24,430 nucleotides of DNA from UBA1181 sp045113275 (lineage in GTDB: Bacteria; Bacteroidota; Bacteroidia; Bacteroidales; Paludibacteraceae), in the NCBI GenBank assembly GCA_045113275.1, contig JBGUIU010000231.1:1-24430 (forward strand), in the 5' to 3' direction. A program made the translations under genes and the position numbers. Positions 1 through 7,502 of the stretch are shown here, in pieces. Under the pieces are notes generated by a model. It did no database searches. It worked only from the letters and a program-made list of their open reading frames with translations, and was not told where the DNA came from. Every line of letters begins with the position of its first letter. The stretch's first letter is position 1.

Positions 1-632
1 TCATCCACATTACATACATACAATACAGGTTTTGTTGTCAACAAGAACAGATCCTTCACCAATGGTTTCTCTTCTTTGGTCAACTCAATGGTACGAGCAG
101 ATTTTCCTGCCAAAAGAGCCTCTTTGTATCGTAACAAAATATCTAAAAGTGCTTTAGCTGATTTATCGCCACCAGCTTTTGCCTGTTTTTCTGTTTTTTG
201 AATACGGCTTTCAACAGTTTCCAGATCTTTCAGCTGCAACTCCATGTCGATGATCTCTTTGTCACGAACAGGATCTACAGAACCATCCACATGCGTTACG
301 TTATTATCGTCAAAGCAACGAAGCACATGAAGAATTGCATCCGTTTCACGAATATTAGCTAAGAACTTATTACCTAATCCTTCCCCTTTGCTAGCACCTT
401 TAACAAGTCCTGCAATATCAACAATCTCAACTGTTGTAGGGACAATACGCTGAGGGTGATCTATTTCAGCCAACTTATTCAATCGTTCATCTGGTACAGT
501 GATAACACCCACATTAGGTTCTATTGTACAGAATGGAAAGTTTGCTGCTTGTGCTTTTGCGTTTGATAAGCAATTAAATAGAGTGGATTTACCTACATTT
601 GGCAATCCGACAATGCCACATTGTAATGCCAT
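1..632 (-). CDS. ychF: Ribosome-binding ATPase YchF (N-terminal part, runs off window)
   Basis: This is an Obg/YchF-family P-loop NTPase of the ribosome-associated type. About 210 residues are visible from an ATG at 632. The protein opens with MALQCGIVGLPNVGKSTLFN, which holds the G1 P-loop GLPNVGKST. The G3 motif DIAGLVKGASKGEGLG and the conserved NIRETDAI and HVLRCF segments follow, then a helical region rich in Lys and Glu. The sequence leaves the window where the NxxE/NKxD-like nucleotide-specificity motif (NVD) begins. Family members hydrolyse ATP rather than GTP and bind the ribosome; this is family knowledge. The gene is divergent from the rhodanese gene at 712, and a TATCTTTG -7 box lies about 32 bp upstream of the start. 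The C-terminal TGS domain is outside the window. Confidence 0.96.
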   Translation of the reverse strand, partial: MALQCGIVGLPNVGKSTLFNCLSNAKAQAANFPFCTIEPNVGVITVPDERLNKLAEIDHPQRIVPTTVEIVDIAGLVKGASKGEGLGNKFLANIRETDAILHVLRCFDDNNVTHVDGSVDPVRDKEIIDMELQLKDLETVESRIQKTEKQAKAGGDKSAKALLDILLRYKEALLAGKSARTIELTKEEKPLVKDLFLLTTKPVLYVCNVD

Positions 633-654
633 ATTATAATTGTTATATAATTTT

Positions 655-684
655 TTTGTTTTGCAAAGATACTCTATATTTTTG
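655..684 (+). promoter_or_regulatory. Candidate promoter of the rhodanese-lipoprotein operon
   Basis: A TTTG (655-658) and a TATTTTTG (677-684) are separated by 18 bp, fitting the Bacteroidota -33/-7 pattern. Transcription would start near 690, giving a leader of about 20 nt before the ATG at 712. The element overlaps the oppositely oriented ychF promoter. Confidence 0.65.
664..671 (-). promoter_or_regulatory. Candidate -7 box for ychF
   Basis: On the minus strand this reads TATCTTTG, a perfect match to the Bacteroidota -7 consensus TAnnTTTG. It lies 32 bp upstream of the ychF ATG. No TTG at the ideal -33 spacing is obvious; a TTTG is found 24 bp further upstream. Confidence 0.6.
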
Positions 685-711
685 TAGATATAATTCAAAA
701 AAGGAAAAATT

Positions 712-1077
712 ATGGATAAGAAATTTTTAATTGCTCTAACTCTTGTTCCCGCTTTTTGTTTTGGACAGAAAAACATCAGTGTTGATGAAGCAAAAGAATT
801 AATAGATAAAAACCCAAAGATTCAGATTGTAGATGTACGTACTGCCAAGGAGTATGAGTCTGGACATATCGAGGGAGCATTGAACATAGACTGGAAAGAT
901 CCTGATTTTGCAAAGAATATTATGCAACTCAAAAAGAAAAAGCCCATCTTGATCTACTGCAGATCAGGACGCCGTAGCTTGGCCGCAATGAATAAGATGA
1001 CGGAACTAGGATTCAAAGAGACCTATAACATGGAAGGCGGCATTCTTGTTTGGGGACAAAAATACGAACTCAAATAA
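712..1077 (+). CDS. Exported rhodanese-like domain protein
   Basis: This is a single-domain rhodanese of 121 residues with an N-terminal signal peptide (about residues 1-18, ending CFG before QKN). The domain covers about residues 22-120. It shows the CH2A-like segment VDVRTAKEYESGHIEGALNI (residues 40-59) and the active-site loop CRSGRRS with catalytic Cys83. Family members carry persulfide sulfur on that Cys and act in sulfur transfer, redox or cyanide chemistry; the physiological substrate here is unknown. The signal peptide places it in the periplasm. A purine-rich AAAAAAGGAAAA ribosome-binding region precedes the ATG. The next gene begins about 33 bp downstream, so the two are probably cotranscribed. 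Confidence 0.92.
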   Translation: MDKKFLIALTLVPAFCFGQKNISVDEAKELIDKNPKIQIVDVRTAKEYESGHIEGALNIDWKDPDFAKNIMQLKKKKPILIYCRSGRRSLAAMNKMTELGFKETYNMEGGILVWGQKYELK

Positions 1078-1110
1078 TACACATATTTATAATAATTGAA
1101 GAATAGAAAT

Positions 1111-1917
1111 ATGAAGAAACAAACATTAAACCTACTTATTTATATATGTGCCTTACTTTGCATGGCATCATGTAACACGGCAACAGATAATGGTCAACCT
1201 AAACAACCGGAATTGACCGAAGAGGATTCTCTTGCACCTATCCCTTCTATCTCCACTATCATCAGCTCATCCTCTTCTGCTGCGGATGTAAATGTCCCCG
1301 AGACACAACCCATTACGCTAGAGATTGATGGTTTTATTCATCCAACTGAATGGGAACCCGGACAAACTTCAACGATTACATTCAACCGGTTCCCTACATC
1401 AGCAACAGCATTTCGTCAAGTGATGGAAACGTATGGAAACAAACCAGAAGTCGCTGTTCTATTGCAACTTATGGCTTTCGAAATCTACAACCACAACAAA
1501 GAAGAGGGATTGTCTTGTATTGAGATGATTAACGTAGAAAGCAATGTTGATAATGTAGTGCGTATTCTGAAAGACCGATACAATCCAGCCTATGGCGATT
1601 ATTACACGCCACAACTTGTAGCAACATTTCTGAAAGGAACTTCTCCTGAGAATGCCTACAAAGCAGACAAACCTTTCTCCATACAGGTACGCTCACATAA
1701 AGTGAACAAATACCAGGATTCCAATTCATTGAAAGGTGTGGTTCTATATTTAGAGGTGTATAGTTCTGGATACGATACACATTGGAGAGGCATTAGCGTT
1801 GTCAAACCTAAAGGATCATCCATCTATAAAGTGGTGAACAGTCCTTCACTCTATACTCAGTGTCAACCTGTTTCATTCAAAATAGAGGATGAATATACCG
1901 ATATTTGGCATCAGTAA
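1111..1917 (+). CDS. Lipoprotein, probable DUF6935-type
   Basis: The product is a probable lipoprotein of about 268 residues. The ATG at 1111 is preferred over the in-frame TTG at 1096, because it starts directly at MKKQTLN, followed by a hydrophobic core and the lipobox MASC (Cys about residue 21). A low-complexity linker with a Ser run follows (about residues 50-60). The remaining domain, with segments such as AFRQVMETYGNKPE and FLKGTSPENAY, resembles a family of Bacteroidales lipoproteins that I recall as DUF6935. That family assignment is from memory and its function is unknown. The gene follows the rhodanese gene by 33 bp and ends at a hairpin shared with the convergent CYTH gene. Confidence 0.8.
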   Translation: MKKQTLNLLIYICALLCMASCNTATDNGQPKQPELTEEDSLAPIPSISTIISSSSSAADVNVPETQPITLEIDGFIHPTEWEPGQTSTITFNRFPTSATAFRQVMETYGNKPEVAVLLQLMAFEIYNHNKEEGLSCIEMINVESNVDNVVRILKDRYNPAYGDYYTPQLVATFLKGTSPENAYKADKPFSIQVRSHKVNKYQDSNSLKGVVLYLEVYSSGYDTHWRGISVVKPKGSSIYKVVNSPSLYTQCQPVSFKIEDEYTDIWHQ

Positions 1918-1941
1918 GGAAATATATATAAGGTAAAGAAT

Positions 1942-1980
1942 AAGAGATGATTCTCCGATGAGGGTCATCTCTTCCAGTTT
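1942..1980. terminator. Hairpin between convergent lipoprotein and CYTH genes
   Basis: AAGAGATGA (1942-1950) pairs perfectly with TCATCTCTT (1965-1973). The loop is 14 nt, and the hairpin is followed on the plus strand by CCAGTTTTTA. The right arm overlaps the last codons of the CYTH gene. The position between two convergent stop codons supports a terminator, but the U tract is weak. Confidence 0.55.
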
Positions 1981-2432
1981 TTATAGGGATTACGAGCTAA
2001 ATTCGCATTTGTGTATCGGCTATCACCAGAAACCTCATCCCCTATCCAGGCGGGTTTTGCAAAAATCTGCGTTTCACTCTCTAGTTCAATCTCAGCCACC
2101 ACCAATCCTTCATTGTCACCTAAGAATTCATCAACCTCCCAGCAGTTTCCCTCATACATAATCTTATAACGATTTTTTTCCACCGCAGCGGTTTTGGCAA
2201 TTAGGAACAGGTTTTCAGCATCTTCCATAGGTATGTCGTATTCAAATTCCATTCGAGAGATATTATTAGCTTTGCTCTTGATGGTCAACTTTGCTTTATC
2301 ACCCTCAATTCTTACTCGAACAGTATTATCTCCCTTCTCATTCAAGTAGGCTTGTTTATAGCGAACACCCTTCGCTCCCTCTTTCCATAAACTATTTTTC
2401 AGTAAGAATTTTCTCTCTATTTCTATATTCAT
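1965..2432 (-). CDS. CYTH domain protein (triphosphate tunnel metalloenzyme)
   Basis: This 155-residue protein consists of a single CYTH/TTM domain. The diagnostic ExExK motif is at the very N-terminus (MNIEIERKFLL; Glu4, Glu6, Lys8). Alternating charged strands line the tunnel: VRVR (38-41), KLTIKSK (48-54), EFEYDI, KNRYKI (86-91), WEVDEF (98-103) and EIELESE (114-120). Family members bind triphosphorylated substrates with a divalent metal. Small bacterial versions are often inorganic triphosphatases, and some relatives are class IV adenylyl cyclases or thiamine triphosphatases. The substrate here cannot be told from sequence. The gene stands alone, divergent from the Wzz-like gene, with its own candidate promoter. 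Confidence 0.93.
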   Translation of the reverse strand: MNIEIERKFLLKNSLWKEGAKGVRYKQAYLNEKGDNTVRVRIEGDKAKLTIKSKANNISRMEFEYDIPMEDAENLFLIAKTAAVEKNRYKIMYEGNCWEVDEFLGDNEGLVVAEIELESETQIFAKPAWIGDEVSGDSRYTNANLARNPYKNWKR

Positions 2433-2452
2433 GAGTCACATAGTTTTTTTTA

Positions 2453-2481
2453 CAAAATTATAAATAATTTGTTCCTTGCAA
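2453..2481 (-). promoter_or_regulatory. Candidate promoter of the CYTH gene
   Basis: On the minus strand, TTG (2479-2481) is followed after 18 bp by TAATTTTG (2453-2460), matching the Bacteroidota -33/-7 pattern. The start codon lies about 20 bp downstream of the -7 box. It overlaps the promoter of the divergent gene. Confidence 0.6.
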
Positions 2482-2498
2482 TAATATTTGTAAATTTG
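2468..2498 (+). promoter_or_regulatory. Candidate promoter of the Wzz-like gene
   Basis: TTTG (2468-2471), a 19-bp spacer and TAAATTTG (2491-2498) match the Bacteroidota -33/-7 pattern exactly. The predicted transcript starts near 2504 and the ATG is at 2524. The sequence around it is very AT-rich. Confidence 0.65.
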
Positions 2499-2523
2499 TT
2501 CAGTTTTATAAAATTTGTAATTC

Positions 2524-3504
2524 ATGGATAACAATACACAACAGGAAATGAACATTTTTCAAGTGATGGAACGAATAGGCCAGTCCATCAAAAAGTTTTT
2601 TTGTCTGATCCTATCATCATTAGGCAGAGTGGCACAATTAGCCTATAAGTACAAATATTTATTTTTAGTTTTTGTGGCATTGATTGTGGCGCTATGTGTA
2701 TATCAACGTCGAGACAAAGCTAAGATGTATCGTGCACAGATGCATATATTGATCAATGACGGTGATGTGTTCACCTACGACAATATGCTAAAACAATTGT
2801 CGGAATACCCTAAACGACACGATGCAGAGGGATTAGCTGAAGAAATGAACATTTCTCCTGAATTGGCATCAAAGATCTACAGTTTCCAATGCTATCATGT
2901 TATTGATATCAATCATGATTCAATCATGGATTATGTGGATTATGAAAACGATATAAAACTGGGAGATACATCAAATGTAATCGTTTCGAATAGAGCTGTT
3001 ATATGTGCAAAACTAAATGATCCTAGTTGCTGCGAAGATATACAAAAATCATTGATGGCTTATTTCTCAAACAATCCTTATTTAGCTTCATTGAACATTG
3101 CCAGATTATCTTCTTTGGAAGAACGTGAATGGATGTTCCACAATGCATTGTTAAACTTGGATAGCTTGCAAAAGATCGAGTTGGTGAAAGGTCCTTCATA
3201 CAGTATGGAATTTGCATCACAGAAAGATCGTGACAAACCATTCTTAACTACCAAACGTCAGCCATACTATCAAGAGATGAAGACTCTTTTCGATATCAAC
3301 GAAAAGATTGCCGTAGATATGTCATGTAATCTTGAAGTTGCTACTGCTGTTTCAAACATGCAGTTGGAGTATAAGTTGGATAACCCAACGTGGAAGATCA
3401 TCATTTATACGACACTTCTTGGCTTGATATTATTCACTATAATAGCAGGTTTATGGGAACACAAAAAAGATATTGTTAAGTATCTTGAGAATAAAGAAAA
3501 ATAA
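2524..3504 (+). CDS. Two-TM membrane protein, Wzz/chain-length-determinant-like topology
   Basis: The product has 326 residues. There is a cytoplasmic N-terminus (1-44), a transmembrane segment (about 45-60, YLFLVFVALIVALCVY, followed by RR), a soluble region of about 230 residues predicted to be periplasmic, a second membrane segment (about 292-310), and a short charged C-terminal tail. This arrangement is that of Wzz-type polysaccharide copolymerases. I see no clear Wzz Pro/Gly-rich motif before TM2, although a DNPTWK segment precedes it. The gene is not next to any glycan biosynthesis genes. Family assignment rests mainly on topology, and an unrelated membrane protein remains possible. It ends at a strong terminator. 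Confidence 0.7.
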   Translation: MDNNTQQEMNIFQVMERIGQSIKKFFCLILSSLGRVAQLAYKYKYLFLVFVALIVALCVYQRRDKAKMYRAQMHILINDGDVFTYDNMLKQLSEYPKRHDAEGLAEEMNISPELASKIYSFQCYHVIDINHDSIMDYVDYENDIKLGDTSNVIVSNRAVICAKLNDPSCCEDIQKSLMAYFSNNPYLASLNIARLSSLEEREWMFHNALLNLDSLQKIELVKGPSYSMEFASQKDRDKPFLTTKRQPYYQEMKTLFDINEKIAVDMSCNLEVATAVSNMQLEYKLDNPTWKIIIYTTLLGLILFTIIAGLWEHKKDIVKYLENKEK

Positions 3505-3527
3505 TTCCCTTCCTAAATAATTAATTG

Positions 3528-3565
3528 AAGGCTATCTGGATTAAACAGGTAGCCTTTTATTTTAC
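3528..3565. terminator. Rho-independent terminator between convergent genes
   Basis: AAGGCTATCTG (3528-3538) pairs with CAGGTAGCCTT (3546-3556) through an 11-bp stem with one G-U pair and a 7-nt loop. It is followed on the plus strand by TTATTTTA. It ends the Wzz-like transcript and touches the stop codon of the convergent helicase gene. Confidence 0.85.
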
Positions 3566-4959
3566 TCTTCTTTCCAATTCACGAGATAAAGTTTTTTCGT
3601 AGCACGGGTAAAGGCAGTATAAAGCCATCTTAGGTATTCCTTTCCCAACATCTCATTTGTAATATACCCTTGATCTAAAAAGACCGTACTCCACTGACCT
3701 CCCTGTGCCTTATGACAAGTGATTGCATATGCAAACTTAACCTGCAGTGCATTCAACCAAGGATCCTCTTTCATCTTTTTAAATCGCTCTCTCTTGTTAC
3801 CGATATCCATATAATCTTCTTGCACTGCCTCATATAATCGCTTGTTTTCTTCGTATGTCAACGATGGGGATTCACTTTGCAACGTATCTAATAAGATTCG
3901 TGCCTCGATCTCTATATCATAATCCGACAGATAAAGTACCACATCGGCAAATCGGAATCCATACATTTCATACGTATGGCGGATACGCTTTAACTGTGCA
4001 ATATCACCATTTGCAATAAAGTCCAACTTCCCCTCTGTCTGTTTCGACCAAAAATAATTGTTCCTTACAATCATCAACAAATCACCCGAAGAGAGTTCCT
4101 CCTCACGATAAAGGATCCTGTTTCGAATACCATTATTGAAAATATTGGCTCTTTTATTGGAGCGAGAAATAATAATCGTATCATCAGAGCCATTGTGGCT
4201 ATACGAGGAGGAGATTTCCTCTATCAGATCCTCGCCGGATATTTTCTCAATATCAGGAAACGCAGTATTAATTTTAGGGAATTCCATGAACTGCTCCTCC
4301 GTAATGCGTTGACGAAGAGAGGTGGCATTCCAAAGGATACCTGATTCAGTAGCTTGTCTGACGACTTCAGTCAATTCATATTCAACGGTATGAAGATATG
4401 TATCCTTGAAATATTGTGGGTCGAGAGCTGGACTAATATCTTGTCCGACAGGAGGAAGCTGTGCAGAATCACCCACTAAGATTAGACGGCAACCTTCTGT
4501 CCCATAAACATAACTAACAAGATCATCCATCAGATTACCGGTACCAAAATTTCCCTCGTCATAATTAGAAATCATCGATGCTTCATCAACAATGAAAAGT
4601 GTATGTTTATGAGGATTAAAATCGAGTGAGAAGGAACCGTTCAATTCACCAGCAAAGTTTTGCCGATATATTTTTTTATGAATCGTATATGCTACATGAT
4701 TAGAATACGAAGAGAGGACCTTGGCAGCTCTTCCTGTAGGAGCCATCAATATAACGGGCTGTTTCAGCTCATCCATCGCCTGAATCAACGCACTAACAAT
4801 GGATGTTTTTCCCGTTCCCGCATATCCTTTAAGCATAAAAATCGTGTCTGATGAGGAGATCACAAAATCACATAAAGCATTCAACAAAACCTCTTGTTGA
4901 GATGTCGGTACATGCGGGAAATAAAACTTTATTCTCTCTAAAAAATATTTATTTATCAT
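3562..4959 (-). CDS. RecD-like superfamily 1 DNA helicase / ATPase
   Basis: This is a 465-residue SF1B-type helicase. Visible motifs are Walker A GYAGTGKT (45-52), motif Ia MAPTGRAA (72-79), Walker B LFIVDEAS (121-128), and motif III LILVGDSAQLPP (159-170). C-terminal UvrD_C_2-type motifs follow: AITCHKAQGGQW, then YTAFTRATKKLYLV near the end. It lacks the long N-terminal region of RecD2 (about 720 residues or more) and corresponds to the short RecD-like helicases common in Bacteroidota. It is expected to unwind DNA with ATP hydrolysis, probably 5'-3' as in RecD/Pif1 relatives. The biological role is unknown. It is monocistronic and divergent from the gene at 5056. Confidence 0.9.
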   Translation of the reverse strand: MINKYFLERIKFYFPHVPTSQQEVLLNALCDFVISSSDTIFMLKGYAGTGKTSIVSALIQAMDELKQPVILMAPTGRAAKVLSSYSNHVAYTIHKKIYRQNFAGELNGSFSLDFNPHKHTLFIVDEASMISNYDEGNFGTGNLMDDLVSYVYGTEGCRLILVGDSAQLPPVGQDISPALDPQYFKDTYLHTVEYELTEVVRQATESGILWNATSLRQRITEEQFMEFPKINTAFPDIEKISGEDLIEEISSSYSHNGSDDTIIISRSNKRANIFNNGIRNRILYREEELSSGDLLMIVRNNYFWSKQTEGKLDFIANGDIAQLKRIRHTYEMYGFRFADVVLYLSDYDIEIEARILLDTLQSESPSLTYEENKRLYEAVQEDYMDIGNKRERFKKMKEDPWLNALQVKFAYAITCHKAQGGQWSTVFLDQGYITNEMLGKEYLRWLYTAFTRATKKLYLVNWKEE

Positions 4960-5010
4960 TTTTTTTAAAAATAAACCGAAAGAAAAGAGTATCTGTAACT
5001 CCTTTTTTTT

Positions 5011-5018
5011 TAAATTTG
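5011..5018 (+). promoter_or_regulatory. Candidate -7 box of the pilin-like/DUF3822/rsmD/folB operon
   Basis: TAAATTTG matches the Bacteroidota -7 consensus and lies 37 bp upstream of the ATG at 5056. A TCTG is found at the expected -33 distance, so the upstream element is only partial. Confidence 0.5.
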
Positions 5019-5033
5019 TGCGAATTTAAGAAA

Positions 5034-5041
5034 CAAAAGTA
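5034..5041 (-). promoter_or_regulatory. Candidate -7 box upstream of the helicase gene
   Basis: On the minus strand this reads TACTTTTG, matching TAnnTTTG. It is about 75 bp upstream of the helicase ATG, implying a leader of roughly 68 nt. No clear -33 partner was identified. Confidence 0.35.
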
Positions 5042-5055
5042 ATAATTAATTCAAT

Positions 5056-5736
5056 ATGAGAATTGTATTTAAAACCTTATTAGTATTGGCTTCTATAGCA
5101 TTGGCATTTATTTGTTATAGAAGTATTATGGACCCAATTGAGTTCGACAAAGAGAAAAAAATCAGAGACAATGCCGTGATTTCACGCTTGGTAGATATCC
5201 GTAAGGCACAGATTGCCTACAAGGATTCTAAAGGTGTTTATGCCGCAAGTTTTGATAGTCTTTTGAAATTTGTAAAGGAAGGAAGCGTTATGATGATTTC
5301 CAAAAAGGGTGAGTTAACAGATGCTCAATTGGAAAAAGGAATGACAGAGGAAATCGCATTAACTTTAACAGAAGAGGATGCTCCTAAATATGGAATCGAA
5401 GATTACTACGCATTTAAAGAGAGTTTCCGTCGTGATACATCTTACGTAAGTGTTTTAACTTCTGTATTTGGTGAAGGTCACAATGTTGACTCGTTAGCAT
5501 ACGTACCTTTTACGAATGGCGAAAAATTTGAATTAGAGATTGGTGAAAACACAACTAAATCAGGTATTGTTATTCCTTTGTTTGAAGCAAGAACCCCTTA
5601 CAAAACTTATTTGAACGGCTTGAACAAACAAGAAATCATCAATTTAACAAAGACTGCTGAGGCTCTTGGAAAATATGAAGGTTTGAAAGTGGGTGATGCT
5701 TTCAATCCTAATAATAATGCTGGAAACTGGGAATAA
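5056..5736 (+). CDS. Membrane-anchored protein with pilin-like N-terminal layout, function unknown
   Basis: The product has 226 residues. One N-terminal membrane helix (about residues 5-21) is followed by a charged amphipathic helix (about 30-57, with RDNAVISRLVDIRKAQIAYK) and then GVYAASFDSLLKFV. This helix-then-Tyr pattern recalls pseudopilins, in which a long N-terminal helix is followed by AxxxYxxxxGxY-like sequence. There is no recognisable prepilin peptidase site (G before F/M and E). The rest is a mixed alpha/beta soluble domain ending in an Asn-rich tail (PNNNAGNWE). It is the first gene of an apparent operon, with the DUF3822 gene 17 bp downstream. I do not recognise a characterised homologue; the pilin-like reading is inference. 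Confidence 0.75.
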   Translation: MRIVFKTLLVLASIALAFICYRSIMDPIEFDKEKKIRDNAVISRLVDIRKAQIAYKDSKGVYAASFDSLLKFVKEGSVMMISKKGELTDAQLEKGMTEEIALTLTEEDAPKYGIEDYYAFKESFRRDTSYVSVLTSVFGEGHNVDSLAYVPFTNGEKFELEIGENTTKSGIVIPLFEARTPYKTYLNGLNKQEIINLTKTAEALGKYEGLKVGDAFNPNNNAGNWE

Positions 5737-5753
5737 TTGTTAAGGGAATTATT

Positions 5754-6557
5754 ATGACAGAGATCTCAGACCCAACGTTTGATATATCAAAAACTATACA
5801 TTATACATTATCCATTCGGTTCATTCCGAATGGATTTTGTTTTGTTGTTACCGACAAGGAACACACAGTTTTATACTTCACCATTCAGAAAGATTTGGCT
5901 ATCGCTCAAAACAAATATTTAGCAAATCAATTTGATCAAGTCTTCTTTTGCTGTGATACTCACCAATATACATTATTACCTAAACCTTTGTATCTGGCAG
6001 ATAACAAAGAAGATTATTGGAACCTAAATTTTGACAACAAAGCATCGGAAGAGACAATAATGACGGATGAGGTGCGAATGACTGATATTGTGAACATGTA
6101 TTACATGGATAAGGCTCTTCCGGCTATCAATGAATTGATGAATTCATATCCTAATCTGTGTTTTGTTCACCGACAGACGATTCAGATGAGCATGTCTGTG
6201 ATGAAGAACAGACAGGGTAACCAGCAACAACTCTATCTGTTTTTACAACAAGATGCGGTTGATGTTGTTTATGCATCAGAAGGAAGAATCATTCTTGCCA
6301 ACACATATGCCTACAAGAAAGAAGATGAGTTCTTATATTATGTGTTAAACGTATTTGATCAACTTAAACTGAATCAATACCAGACAGAAGTACTCATATA
6401 CGGTCCTACTAAGGAGCAAATAAAAGATTTGCTCTCAGATTACATAAAAGTAATAAATATTGAGAACTCCGTGTTCGAAAATTTAAACGAACGTTTTCAT
6501 ACGGAAGAGATAAACAGTCAATACACACTACTTAACTTACCATTAGCTATAAAATAA
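5754..6557 (+). CDS. DUF3822 family protein, predicted actin-like (ASKHA) ATPase
   Basis: This 267-residue cytosolic protein belongs to DUF3822, a Bacteroidota family. The N-terminus (FDISKTIHYTLSIRFIPNGF) and a position directly upstream of rsmD are typical. From memory, members of this family (B. thetaiotaomicron BT3980-like) have an actin/Hsp70-like nucleotide-binding fold, but the biochemical role is unknown. No signal peptide or membrane segment is visible. The last base of its TAA stop is the first base of the rsmD ATG, which implies translational coupling. Pairing with a pilin-like membrane protein is reminiscent of PilM- or EpsL-like ATPase domains, though this is speculative. Confidence 0.82.
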   Translation: MTEISDPTFDISKTIHYTLSIRFIPNGFCFVVTDKEHTVLYFTIQKDLAIAQNKYLANQFDQVFFCCDTHQYTLLPKPLYLADNKEDYWNLNFDNKASEETIMTDEVRMTDIVNMYYMDKALPAINELMNSYPNLCFVHRQTIQMSMSVMKNRQGNQQQLYLFLQQDAVDVVYASEGRIILANTYAYKKEDEFLYYVLNVFDQLKLNQYQTEVLIYGPTKEQIKDLLSDYIKVINIENSVFENLNERFHTEEINSQYTLLNLPLAIK

Positions 6558-7087
6558 TGAGGATAATCAGTGGAGAATATAAGGGGAGACATTTCTCTCC
6601 GCCCAAGAATCTGAAGGCAAGACCTACGACAGATATTGCAAAAGAGGGCTTATTTGATATTTTAAGTCACCGTTTAGATTTAGAATCGCTCTCGGTCCTG
6701 GATATGTTTGGCGGAACAGGTAGCATCAGTCTTGAATTCGCCTCCAGAGGTTGCCAACAAATAACTTTGCTGGAGATAAACAATATTAACTACTCATTTA
6801 TTCGCAAAACGATTGATGAGTTAAAGGTGCAGTCGATACATACGTTTAAAACCGATTCGTTCAAATTTATCAATTCATGCAAGGCACGTTTTGATTTGAT
6901 TTTTGCCGATCCTCCGTATGACCATAAAGAGCTGCCGGCAATCCCTGATTTGATCTTCGAGAAAGGATTATTAAATGACGAGGGGCTCCTAATATTAGAA
7001 CATCCTAAGACATTTGATTTCTCATCTCATCCAAGGTTTTTGGAACATCGGAACTATGGACATGTGAACTTTACTTTTTTCCAATGA
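6557..7087 (+). CDS. rsmD: 16S rRNA (guanine(966)-N(2))-methyltransferase RsmD
   Basis: This 176-residue Rossmann-fold methyltransferase carries the full RsmD signature. The N-terminus is MRIISGEYKGRHF. The ARPTTDIAKEGLFDIL segment follows. SAM-binding motif I is VLDMFGGTGS (47-56), and the catalytic motif is DPPY (118-121) within FDLIFADPPYDHK. RsmD methylates N2 of G966 in 16S rRNA during 30S assembly. The start overlaps the DUF3822 stop by one base (TAATG), and folB begins one base after the stop, so the genes are tightly coupled. Confidence 0.95.
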   Translation: MRIISGEYKGRHFSPPKNLKARPTTDIAKEGLFDILSHRLDLESLSVLDMFGGTGSISLEFASRGCQQITLLEINNINYSFIRKTIDELKVQSIHTFKTDSFKFINSCKARFDLIFADPPYDHKELPAIPDLIFEKGLLNDEGLLILEHPKTFDFSSHPRFLEHRNYGHVNFTFFQ

Positions 7088-7088
7088 T

Positions 7089-7448
7089 ATGAATTACCTA
7101 GTTATTGAAAATATGCGTTATCATGCTTTTCATGGTGTGATGTCCAATGAAAACATGATTGGAGGAGAATACAGTGTCTCATTCAAGATCGGTTATGATT
7201 TTGAAAAAGCATCTCTAACGGATGATATACATGCTGCCATTGATTATGGTTATGTATATAAATTAGTTGAAAAGGAGATGAAACAATCAAGTCAATTGAT
7301 TGAACATGTCGCTCAAAGAATCCAGACCTCCATGTTGAAGAACTTCCCTTCAATACAATCCTTGGAAACAATTGTATGTAAATATAATCCTCCGATTGAA
7401 GGTGTGATGGATTGTGCAAAGATCATCTTAAATTATAACAAAGAATAA
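7089..7448 (+). CDS. folB: Dihydroneopterin aldolase FolB
   Basis: The 119-residue product has the FolB/T-fold layout. It starts YLVIENMRYHAFHGV and continues with a conserved Glu (Glu21) before IGGEY. Further conserved parts are the AIDYGYVYKLV segment with Tyr53, LIEHVAQRI, and the conserved Lys98 in VCKYNPP. The enzyme cleaves 7,8-dihydroneopterin to 6-hydroxymethyl-7,8-dihydropterin and glycolaldehyde in folate synthesis. It is the last gene of the operon that starts at 5056 and is followed immediately by a strong terminator. It has no functional link to rsmD beyond cotranscription. Confidence 0.94.
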   Translation: MNYLVIENMRYHAFHGVMSNENMIGGEYSVSFKIGYDFEKASLTDDIHAAIDYGYVYKLVEKEMKQSSQLIEHVAQRIQTSMLKNFPSIQSLETIVCKYNPPIEGVMDCAKIILNYNKE

Positions 7449-7480
7449 AAAAAGACGCAGGAATGCGTCTTTCTTATTTT
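7449..7480. terminator. Bidirectional rho-independent terminator
   Basis: AAAGACGCA (7451-7459) pairs perfectly with TGCGTCTTT (7464-7472) across a GGAA tetraloop. It is flanked by an A run on the left and a T-rich stretch on the right, so it can end both the folB transcript and the convergent acyltransferase operon. Confidence 0.9.
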
Positions 7481-7502
7481 CTACAACTATCTCGTGTAAT
7501 CG

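Noticed and set aside
1096..1110. TTG start for the lipoprotein gene
   Set aside because: Starting at the ATG at 1111 gives a standard lipoprotein signal peptide; the five extra residues add nothing.
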